Assembly (NCBI GenBank): GCA_966250335.1
Contig: CBINGZ010000013.1
Location: 47,631 to 111,630, forward strand
Source: OLB7 sp966250335
Lineage (GTDB): Bacteria > Bacteroidota > Ignavibacteria > OLB7
Reading direction: 5' to 3'
DNA length: 64,000 bases
Under the pieces are notes generated by a model. The model made no database searches. It was not told the DNA's origin and saw only the letters and a program-made list of their open reading frames with translations. Position numbers and translations under genes: made by a program. This document shows positions 52,157-59,744 of this stretch, piece by piece. Every line of letters begins with the position of its first letter. Within the stretch, counting starts at the first letter, position 1.

Positions 52157-52198
52157 ACGTTTCTCCACATCGTACCTCGATACGGTGTGGAGAGACGT
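52157..52198. terminator. repeated hairpin between RhiA-like gene 5 and LodB-like gene
   Basis: An 18-bp stem (ACGTTTCTCCACATCGTA paired with TACGGTGTGGAGAGACGT, with wobbles) and loop CCTCGA. It is a near copy of the hairpin at 51355-51394. It sits exactly between convergent genes and ends two bases before the LodB-like stop codon, so it can serve both. Confidence 0.7.
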
Positions 52199-52199
52199 T

Positions 52200-53291
52200 T
52201 CAGGGGTCGACCGCCGTTGAACGCCTCCTCCAGAAGGGATGCTCCGGCCACCGCCCCTCCGACGCATAGGCGCCCGCATGATGCGCCGCGTACGCTTCCC
52301 GAATCGATTCCAATCGCGATATATATTCCTTCACCGCCTCCCCGCTGCCGGCAAGCGCGGCGTCAAGGGCGTGCCCGGCCTTCATTCCCGTATAGAGCGC
52401 CGTGAGAATCCCCTGGGAGGATAACGGATCGAACGAAAGGGCCGCATCCCCCACCGCCAGCCACCCTTCTCCGGCGAAGGTATCGAGCCGCGCTCCGCAC
52501 GCCTCGGCCCCCCGCAACGGTTCCAGCGGCGCGGCTCCGGCCAGAATCCTTCTTACATGCACCGTCCGGGCGATACGCGTCTCCCATTCGCCGGAGTCAC
52601 GAAGAACCGGCGCCGCATCCTCCGGATCGAGATGGAGGGCCGCGACCCGCGTTCCGTCCGGAAGAGGCGCCGTGTACCACCATCCCTCCTCGACCGACTC
52701 GACCAGGGTTCGACGATCACGATCCCCATCACCGGGCGTGAGCCAGGTATGGAGCGCCACGAGATGTCGGTCACGCGTACGGACCGCCCCGAGCATCCGC
52801 GCAACGGCGGCGCGGCGGCCCGTGGCGTCGACGGCCCATCGCGTCACGATTCTCTCGCCGTTGACGACGACGCTCCACCCTCCGGCGTCCCGTTCGATCG
52901 CCGTGACACGCCCCCTCTCCGGCTCCGCCCCGGCAGCGACGGCGGCCGATCTGAGATCGGCATCGAACCGCGATCTGTCGAGATGCCAGCCGAGCCCGTT
53001 CGGGTCGCGGATGAAATCGCTGACGACCGGCTCCTCCGTTCCCCACACCGAGATATTTCCGTAGCTGGGGCTGTGTCCCCCCTGTTCCACGATCCGGAGC
53101 AGACCGAGATCGCGCAGCAGCGGCCGACCGGCGCCGGGGAGCGACTCCCCCACCTTGCGGACTCTTCCCGCCTCATCGTCGACGACATCGTCCACCATAA
53201 GGACGCGGCGGCCCGCCCCGGCAAGAACCAGGGCGGCCGTCGATCCAGCCGGACCGGAACCGGCGATCAGAACATCGCATTCCGAGATCAC
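52200..53291 (-). CDS. LodB-like FAD-dependent oxidoreductase (cofactor maturation)
   Basis: A 363-residue flavoprotein of the tryptophan-halogenase/geranylgeranyl-reductase fold: Rossmann GxGxxG near the start (CDVLIAGSGPAGSTAALVLAGAGRRVLMVD), VGESLPGAGRPLLRDLGLL, GLGWHLDRSRFDADLRSAA and the second FAD motif GWLAVGDAALSFDPLSSQGI. In Marinomonas and relatives, LodB/GoxB flavoproteins are needed to form the cysteine tryptophylquinone of the neighbouring LodA/GoxA oxidase. Here its ATG overlaps the stop of the LodA-like gene (ATGA), which strongly supports that pairing. The C-terminal residues reach the hairpin shared with the RhiA-like array. Confidence 0.8.
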   Translation of the reverse strand: MISECDVLIAGSGPAGSTAALVLAGAGRRVLMVDDVVDDEAGRVRKVGESLPGAGRPLLRDLGLLRIVEQGGHSPSYGNISVWGTEEPVVSDFIRDPNGLGWHLDRSRFDADLRSAAVAAGAEPERGRVTAIERDAGGWSVVVNGERIVTRWAVDATGRRAAVARMLGAVRTRDRHLVALHTWLTPGDGDRDRRTLVESVEEGWWYTAPLPDGTRVAALHLDPEDAAPVLRDSGEWETRIARTVHVRRILAGAAPLEPLRGAEACGARLDTFAGEGWLAVGDAALSFDPLSSQGILTALYTGMKAGHALDAALAGSGEAVKEYISRLESIREAYAAHHAGAYASEGRWPEHPFWRRRSTAVDP

Positions 53292-55306
53292 AGGCCTCTT
53301 GCCCGACGGAATTCCTCGAGCTGCTCCGCGCTCTCCCAGCCCGCCTGTTCCACTCTGCTGCGGCGCTCCGGGCGTTCCCCGCGCGAGACGGCCTTCAGCA
53401 GCGCGTTGGCTTTCGCCTTCACCTTCTGCGCGGTCTCCTCCGGAAGCGATTCCACAAAGATCACCTCGGGGATGTCGGGGTCATCCTTCAGGCCGGGGCG
53501 CGCCTCCACGATACCGAGCGCTCCGAACGTGGCGATCATCTGCATCATCTGCTCGGGAACGCTTCCGGAGAGGGAACGGAGCCACGATGCGCGGCTGTTG
53601 AACGCCGCGATACGTTCCTCGCGCGTAGCTCCCTCATCGACCGCAATGAGATAATCCTCCTCCGTCAGCACCTGGTTCGGCACGCGGGCCGACCAGAAGG
53701 TGGGGAGATAGGGATCGTACGCCGGCTCGTATCCGGAGCGGCAGAAGGCGGTATCTCCCTGCCACGGCAATCCCATCCATTTGGTGATATCTCCCGGCCC
53801 CTGCGCGTAGAGCGGCCCCCCCGGCTGCAGCACGATCTCCTGCGTGAGCTTCGTTCCGTAGTCGGGAGCCTGCGCCCCTTCCGCCCGCCGTCTGATACGG
53901 AACGGAGCCGAATAGAGGGAGGCGTGGCGCATCGGCCAGGTCGCCTCGCACCCCGGATGGAACGCGTCGGCCAGACAGAAATGGAGCGCGGCGCGATCGA
54001 GCATCGCCGGCTGTTCCGCCAGTGGAACGGCGTCGATGGTACGGTATGGCCGGGCCGTCGGGTCCCAGTCGTTGATGAACTTCCCCTCGACCCATGCCTC
54101 CAGAAGCTGGGAGCGCACATCGGAGAGCGAGAGATTGTTGTTCGGGTCGTTGTCGGCGAAGGAACCGAACGCGTCGCCGTAGATCCAGGGCCATGTCGCC
54201 CTGTCGTACACCGCGTTGTCGGCGGCGCGGAAGGAGTTGAACACCTGCTGCCGGAGCTCGGCGTACGGATCGGGATCGGATGCCGACGCCGGTCTGTAGG
54301 CGAGCTTCGCGATGAAGGCCGGGTCCTCGAAATCCATCGGGCACCCCCTGCCGAACATCGTCGCAAACCCCTTGTTGACCCACTGGAGGTTGGAAAGGCG
54401 CTGGACCGCCGGGAGGACGTCGTTCCTGAACGACACGACATCCGGATATGGCATCCATCCCGACTTGATATATGTGTCGATCAGAAGATCGTAGAGGGTC
54501 CTCCACCCGACCACATCGGGCGCGTAGTTCGGCGGAGCGCAGATCACCCAGCTCGACTCCACCGGCAGATCGCGTCCATCCAGTGAGAGGGTCGCGGAGA
54601 TCGGGCCGTCGCTCATGTCGTCGAACCACCCGTCGGCGTTGTTGAAGCTGTTCGGATCGGCCGGTCTGTAGACGGGCTTCCCTTCCGGGGAGCTGGAATA
54701 GCCGACTCCCCCCAGCACCAGCAGGCACCCCGCCTCGTCGGTGCGGAGCTCGCCGAGCGGCACCGATGTCCCCATGAACGTCCCGCCCGTGAACTCATAA
54801 TCGGGACCCGATGTATTGGTTCCCGTGATGGTGCGGGGCCCCGGATCGATAGCGAGCTCGTCACGGTAGGCTCCCTTCACGTCCGGGTTGCGGAGCGGGA
54901 CGGAGAGGGTGACGGCCTCCGGGATATCCATCGCCGCCTGAAACTGATACCACTGCGCCTTTCTGTTGACCACGTGCCCTGTCCACGTGATCTCGGCGTC
55001 CTCCGCCGTGATCTCGCGGACGACCTCCCCCGCCGCGTTGTAGCCGTAGATCCTGAAGCGGGCGGCCTGGCGTCTGATCGCCCCGGTCGGGTCGCGAATG
55101 ACATCCTTCGGCATCGGCGGAGGCTCGACCACCTCCGGTCCGATATAGTAATCGAGCTCCGCCGTGCTGTTTCCCACGCGGGCGATCCCGATCCCGGGAT
55201 GGATCGCGGCACGGACGATATAGGTATCCTTGACGATGGGAGCGGATGCATCGTCGGACGCCGGCGGCGCCGGGACGATCTCCTCATGAGAATAGAGCTT
55301 GCGCAT
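53288..55306 (-). CDS. LodA/GoxA-like quinone-cofactor amino-acid oxidase
   Basis: 672 residues with family-typical start VRAAIHPGIGIARVGNSTAELDYYIGPEV and downstream blocks FRIYGYN, ELRTDEAGCLLVLGG, DDMSDGPISATL and APPNYAPDVVGWRTLYDLL. Candidate residues for the cysteine tryptophylquinone are in LHFCLADAFHPGCEATWPMRH (Cys444, Asp447, Cys453) and MGLPWQGDTAFC (Trp515); which Cys is used I cannot decide. Known relatives oxidise lysine or glycine, releasing ammonia and antimicrobial hydrogen peroxide. There is no obvious signal peptide, as in LodA, which is exported by an unknown route. CCAGGAG precedes the ATG. It is co-transcribed with the LodB-like gene. Confidence 0.82.
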   Translation of the reverse strand: MRKLYSHEEIVPAPPASDDASAPIVKDTYIVRAAIHPGIGIARVGNSTAELDYYIGPEVVEPPPMPKDVIRDPTGAIRRQAARFRIYGYNAAGEVVREITAEDAEITWTGHVVNRKAQWYQFQAAMDIPEAVTLSVPLRNPDVKGAYRDELAIDPGPRTITGTNTSGPDYEFTGGTFMGTSVPLGELRTDEAGCLLVLGGVGYSSSPEGKPVYRPADPNSFNNADGWFDDMSDGPISATLSLDGRDLPVESSWVICAPPNYAPDVVGWRTLYDLLIDTYIKSGWMPYPDVVSFRNDVLPAVQRLSNLQWVNKGFATMFGRGCPMDFEDPAFIAKLAYRPASASDPDPYAELRQQVFNSFRAADNAVYDRATWPWIYGDAFGSFADNDPNNNLSLSDVRSQLLEAWVEGKFINDWDPTARPYRTIDAVPLAEQPAMLDRAALHFCLADAFHPGCEATWPMRHASLYSAPFRIRRRAEGAQAPDYGTKLTQEIVLQPGGPLYAQGPGDITKWMGLPWQGDTAFCRSGYEPAYDPYLPTFWSARVPNQVLTEEDYLIAVDEGATREERIAAFNSRASWLRSLSGSVPEQMMQMIATFGALGIVEARPGLKDDPDIPEVIFVESLPEETAQKVKAKANALLKAVSRGERPERRSRVEQAGWESAEQLEEFRRARGL

Positions 55307-55546
55307 GCAGCAGGTCTCCTGGTAGTAGAGATGCGATATGGAGTAGTCGAACGGACCGGCACGGGCGTGTCGCGGGCATCGGTGGATATCCTCAACAGAT
55401 CGGCACGATGGTAGGCGCGGTCCGAACGGAAGGAAGCGAAACGATCTAATATTAAGCCAACATCATTGTACGAGCAATACGGCGGGAGAAGAAATCTTCA
55501 TGACACGACGTTTTTTCGTCGTCCCCCGGCCTGCAAACGATCGAGG

Positions 55547-56500
55547 TCACAGCAGCCCCATCACCGCCCAGAGCGATACCGACATGATCACGACCCAGAG
55601 CAGGACCCCCTGCAGCAGCGGGCGGACGCCGACCTTCCGGAGCATCTCCCGCGTCAGTCCCGCTCCGATCAGGAAGAGGGTCAGCTTCATCCCGATCCGC
55701 GCCGCCGCCTCGATACCGGGTGAGAGATCGGCCACGGCCGGGATGTACGACCTGAGGACCGAGGCGAGAAGGAAGAGAAGAATGAAGTAGGGAATAGTGA
55801 TCTTCGACTCCTCCTTCCTGAAGAGCAGCGCCGTCAGAAACACAAGCGGCACGATCCAGAGAGCGCGCGCCAGTTTGACGGTGGTCGCTATCGCCAGCGC
55901 CTCGTCGCCGTACCGCGAGGCGGCCCCGACCACCGAGCTGGTGTCGTGAATGGCGATGGCCGCCCAGATCCCGAACTGCGTCTGCGAAAGATGGAGAAGA
56001 TGTCCGACGACGGGAAAGAGGAAGAGAGCGATGGAGTTGAGAATAAAAATCGTTCCGAGAGATACCGACATCTCATCCTCATCGGCGTCGAGCACCGGTC
56101 CCACCGCGGCTATGGCACTGCCGCCGCAGATGGCGGTGCCGGAGGAGATCAGATGCGATGTCTTCGGCGCCAGCTTCAGCCATCGTCCCACGATATAACC
56201 AAGTCCCAGCGTACCGACGATGGTGGCGACCGTGAAAAGAACGCCGGTCCTGCTCGCCATCCATACGGTCTCCAGATTGATCCCGAACCCCAGCCCCACC
56301 ACCGAGGCCTGAAGCAGCAGCTTCGAACCCTTCTTCGCAAGGCTCCTGAACGGATTGCCGAGAGTCAGGCCGATCGTCAGACCGATCGCCAGCGCAAAGG
56401 GCGCAGTGATCACGGGAAGAGCGCAGAGGACGAACGCGAGAAGAAAGAGAGCGGGACGGAACGTGCCGTTCCCGCCGGCGGGGATGGTGTTGTTGGGCAT
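55547..56500 (-). CDS. YeiH-family putative sulfate exporter
   Basis: A 317-residue inner-membrane protein with about ten helices. Family hallmarks: GLTLGNPFRSLAKKGSKLLLQASVVGLGFGINLETVW, HLISSGTAICGGSAIAAVGPVLDADEDEMSVSLGTIFILNSIAL and IHDTSSVVGAASRYGDEALAIATTVKLARALWIVP. Members of this conserved family (UPF0324/YeiH) are proposed sulfate or sulfonate exporters; direct evidence is limited. The 240-base gap upstream, before the LodA-like gene, contains an AT-rich patch but nothing else recognisable. Confidence 0.93.
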   Translation of the reverse strand: MPNNTIPAGGNGTFRPALFLLAFVLCALPVITAPFALAIGLTIGLTLGNPFRSLAKKGSKLLLQASVVGLGFGINLETVWMASRTGVLFTVATIVGTLGLGYIVGRWLKLAPKTSHLISSGTAICGGSAIAAVGPVLDADEDEMSVSLGTIFILNSIALFLFPVVGHLLHLSQTQFGIWAAIAIHDTSSVVGAASRYGDEALAIATTVKLARALWIVPLVFLTALLFRKEESKITIPYFILLFLLASVLRSYIPAVADLSPGIEAAARIGMKLTLFLIGAGLTREMLRKVGVRPLLQGVLLWVVIMSVSLWAVMGLL

Positions 56501-56646
56501 TGCTGGTCGGGATTCGTGCGCCGGAGAAGGACCATCTTCCCGGCGCGGGAACCCAACTTGCGAAAAGTTCCGGAGACGGCAGGGGGCTTCGCGACGACGG
56601 AGATATCGCTCTCATCCCCCGGCCGTTCCATGACCGCGTTCCTCCC

Positions 56647-57639
56647 CTACTGTTCGACGGCGCGGTAGATCCCCTTTCCCGTCCCCGCGAAGAGCGCTCC
56701 GGAGGGAGTCGTGTAGAGCGTGAGCACGTGCGTGGAATCGTCGAGCCCCGTGTTGATCGATTCCCAGTTCGTCCCCTTGTCGACCGAGCGGAACACCCCC
56801 TCCTCATTGAACCCGTAGATCGTCTTCCCGCTCCCCACAAGCTCGTAAAACGACATGAGTGAAAGCCCCCTCCAGGTGGCGCCGTCGTCGGCCGATCTGA
56901 GGGTCCCCCTGTTCCCCGAATAGATGAACTCGCCGGAGGGGAGCGCCAGGAGCGTGGCGGCGCTGAAGACGTCGAAGATCTGCCCCCATGTCTCCCCCCG
57001 GTCGGTGGAACGTATCGTGTTGATGTTGTGTCCCCCCAGCAGGATCGTCCCCGACGTCGCGATCGCGGCCGCGTTGAACCGGGCACGATCGGTCTTCAGT
57101 CGATTCCACGAGAGTCCGTTGTCGGTCGAGCGATAGATCCCCGCATGGTCCGGAGGGGTGATCGGACCGTCGTTGTCGTATCCCACCGCATAGACGGCCC
57201 CTTCCGGATCGACGAACATGCAGGAGACGAGCGACGGTCTGTCGGCCCGATCGGTCAGCGTCCAGCTCTTTCCCTCGTCGGTGGAGCGGTGGAGCCAGTT
57301 GTAGTTGTCGGACATCAGCACCGAGCGGTTCGGCGTGGTCAGAAGCCGACCGCCGAAGGTGAAGCTCCGTTCCTGCGAGTACGGAGTCCAGCTCTTTCCT
57401 CCATCCTCCGATCTGAAAATATTCTGGTCGGCGGTCGCCAGCATCGGACCGCCGGGGATCGCCGTGATCCCGTCGACACCGGAAGGGCCGCCGGTGACTG
57501 TCGTGTAATACGCGCCGGCCTGTTCCCATACGATCTTCTTCGGCTGAACGACTTCCCCGGTCCGATCGGGGTTCTCGACCGGAGCCTTCTCCTTGCAGGA
57601 GGCAAGTGCAAGGAGAAGAAGGGGACAATATCGCCCCAT
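56647..57639 (-). CDS. BNR beta-propeller lipoprotein
   Basis: Start placed at MGRYCPLLLLALASCKEK, where LALASC is a lipobox and Cys is the likely acylated residue; a Met ten codons upstream is also possible. About 330 residues follow with repeated Asp-box blades (FRSEDGGKSWTPYS, HRSTDEGKSWTLT, YRSTDNGLSWNRL, IRSTDRGETWGQI, FRSVDKGTNWESI). It is probably anchored in the outer or inner membrane facing the periplasm or surface. It has no enzyme motif. It is similar in plan to the lipoprotein at 59.7-61.6 kb, suggesting duplication or a common role. Confidence 0.82.
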   Translation of the reverse strand: MGRYCPLLLLALASCKEKAPVENPDRTGEVVQPKKIVWEQAGAYYTTVTGGPSGVDGITAIPGGPMLATADQNIFRSEDGGKSWTPYSQERSFTFGGRLLTTPNRSVLMSDNYNWLHRSTDEGKSWTLTDRADRPSLVSCMFVDPEGAVYAVGYDNDGPITPPDHAGIYRSTDNGLSWNRLKTDRARFNAAAIATSGTILLGGHNINTIRSTDRGETWGQIFDVFSAATLLALPSGEFIYSGNRGTLRSADDGATWRGLSLMSFYELVGSGKTIYGFNEEGVFRSVDKGTNWESINTGLDDSTHVLTLYTTPSGALFAGTGKGIYRAVEQ

Positions 57640-57982
57640 GATTCGTGTATCGACAACAAAGGATCGCATGAGAATACCGGAATAACAGGTTCGTTCAGGT
57701 TCCATCGGCCGAACGGCGACGGACCCGTAAAGATCGTGCGGCGGGAGATACGATCCTATGACGCGCATTTACATGATATGTATCGTGCGGAGGCGATCGG
57801 GAACCCTCCCCGGCCGGGCCCCGCATGTAACCGCCGGACGCACCGCGTGTAGGTTGGGACGAAGCCGGTTATGAACCCGCACTCTACCGTGTCTCCGATA
57901 ACGAGTCAGGAACGCCGGGCCCTCCGGGTCCTTCGGTCCGTGACTGCAACCTTTCATGTTCATATCGCAATCGGAGGGGGCT
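57640..57982. other. divergent promoter region, 343 bp
   Basis: Between the BNR lipoprotein gene and the plus-strand T9SS gene. GGAGG of the latter lies at 57972-57976. A palindrome-like CCGGGCCCTCCGGGTCC occurs near 57917. No RNA gene, repeat or ORF is supported. Confidence 0.4.
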
Positions 57983-59650
57983 ATGTCGCTACCGTATCGT
58001 ACACTGAAGCGACTGTTTGTTGTTTCAATCGCCCTGTCGCCGGCCGCGGCGCTGCTGGCACAGCCGACGTCACAGAGATCGAAAAGCGGAGCAGAGGTCT
58101 CCCGCGTACCGAACCGGGCGTTCGAATCTCTGCGCAACCGCGTCTCCAACGTCGATTTCTACACCACGAACTACGGCATCTTCGGTCTCGATGTGCAGAT
58201 GGGGAGAGCAGGGGTGCAATGGCCGCGCGGATCGGAGAACGCCTATATCTTCGGTATGGGGCTCTGGTTCGGGGCGAAGAGAGGAACAGGAGAGGATGCC
58301 GTGAAGCTCGTGGCGGCCGCATACGATCCCAGCTCGGGGAGATCGCATTTCGTCCCCGGACCGGAGGCGTCCCGGCTCGACCTCCCCGCCGACCACGGCA
58401 AGGAAGGGATCAGCGGCAACCGGATCTTCAACTCGCTCGACTACGATAGAACGACCGGCAGGCCGCTCGACCCTGCCGACGGGTCGGGCCCCGGCTGGCC
58501 GATATGGATGGAGGACGAGGGAGGCACTCCGGAGACCCATCGCTATTTCGGGGCGCGGGTCGACGACCTGGAGCGCCGCAACACCGACGCCATACAACGC
58601 GGCCCCGCCGTTATCTCCGATGAGGATATCGTGACGGTATATCGCGACAACGATCTCGACATGTACGATCCCCCGACAATCAGCGCGGGGAAGGATCTCT
58701 ACCCGATCGGACTGCGGATCGAGGAGAGCGTCTACAGCTGGGAAACCGGTCCCCTGCGCGATGCGGTGGCGATCGCCTATACCATTATCAACACCTCGAA
58801 TAACGATCTGTACGACTGCTATGCCGGCCCGATGCTCGACATCGATATCGGCCTGACCGACGATGATCGCACCACGATGATCATCCCGAACCGGCACGAC
58901 GACACCCTGGAGCTGGCCGCCGCCTGGTCTGAACCGTCGCAGAAGGAGGGGTCGGGCTATCTCGGCATCGATCTGCTGGAGACTCCCGCCGTCTCGCAGA
59001 CAGACTTCGTCCGCCGCGACAAGGCGTTCTTCGATCGAGACGAACAGCTCGGCGGCGCGACGTTCCGGGCATGGACGATCGAAATGGAGCCGAACAACCC
59101 GGCTGAACGATACGACCTGATGTCGTCGCAGTTTCGCGACCTCGATTTCGGCCCCGGAGACAAGAGGGTGATCTTCACCACCGGCCCGTTCAACATGAAA
59201 AGCGGCGACACGGTCAGAGTCGTCGCCGGCCTTCTGTTCGCCAACGGCAAGGGGAAGCACCCGACAGGATCGCCGAGCGATATGAGCGACCTTATCGAAC
59301 TCGATCGGACGCTCCAGGAAGCGTGGGATAACGGAATGCAGGGCGTTTCATCCGCCGTCGAATCGCCGATCGCCGCCGGGCTCGTGCCGAGATGCTCCGC
59401 GGTATATCCGAACCCGGTCTCCGGCTCGGAGAGCGCGACGATCCTCTACGACCTCCCCCGCCCTTCCGACGTGACGCTCCGCCTTTTCGACCCTATCGGA
59501 CGTGAGATCGACAGCCGGGATCTTGGGAGCCGAGAGGGAGCCGGGAACAGTGCCCGCATCGACTGCACGGGGCTTGCGTCGGGAATGTATCTCTATGAGA
59601 TACGCACCTCGGACGGAAGCGCCAGGGGGACGCTGACCGTGACCCGCTGA
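57983..59650 (+). CDS. T9SS-exported protein of unknown function
   Basis: Start at ATG after GGAGGGGG (MSLPYRTLKRLFVVSIALS...); 555 residues with a signal peptide ending AALLAQ. The body (VDFYTTNYGIFGLDVQMGRAGVQWPRGSENAYIFGMGLWFGA...) is of a type often seen in Ignavibacteria and relatives, without assigned function; it has aromatic beta-strand patterns and an Asp-rich central stretch (LDIDIGLTDDDRTTMIIP). The C-terminal ~80 residues (VYPNPVSGSESATILYDL...GMYLYEIRTSDGSARGTLTVTR) are a T9SS type A sorting domain. It is likely a surface-exposed structural or binding protein. It ends at a convergent terminator. Confidence 0.88.
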   Translation: MSLPYRTLKRLFVVSIALSPAAALLAQPTSQRSKSGAEVSRVPNRAFESLRNRVSNVDFYTTNYGIFGLDVQMGRAGVQWPRGSENAYIFGMGLWFGAKRGTGEDAVKLVAAAYDPSSGRSHFVPGPEASRLDLPADHGKEGISGNRIFNSLDYDRTTGRPLDPADGSGPGWPIWMEDEGGTPETHRYFGARVDDLERRNTDAIQRGPAVISDEDIVTVYRDNDLDMYDPPTISAGKDLYPIGLRIEESVYSWETGPLRDAVAIAYTIINTSNNDLYDCYAGPMLDIDIGLTDDDRTTMIIPNRHDDTLELAAAWSEPSQKEGSGYLGIDLLETPAVSQTDFVRRDKAFFDRDEQLGGATFRAWTIEMEPNNPAERYDLMSSQFRDLDFGPGDKRVIFTTGPFNMKSGDTVRVVAGLLFANGKGKHPTGSPSDMSDLIELDRTLQEAWDNGMQGVSSAVESPIAAGLVPRCSAVYPNPVSGSESATILYDLPRPSDVTLRLFDPIGREIDSRDLGSREGAGNSARIDCTGLASGMYLYEIRTSDGSARGTLTVTR

Positions 59651-59673
59651 TACGGCAACCTCCCCTGAACGCT

Positions 59674-59716
59674 CCGCGGGCGACGACGTACGGAATCCGT
59701 ACCTTGTCGCCCGCGG
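59674..59716. terminator. bidirectional hairpin between convergent genes
   Basis: CCGCGGGCGAC pairs with GTCGCCCGCGG (11 bp); a three-base internal loop is followed by a second 6-bp stem (GTACGG/CCGTAC). It lies between the T9SS gene and a convergent BNR lipoprotein gene. Confidence 0.75.
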
Positions 59717-59744
59717 CGGTTATCGGCCTGACCGCCCTCCGCCT

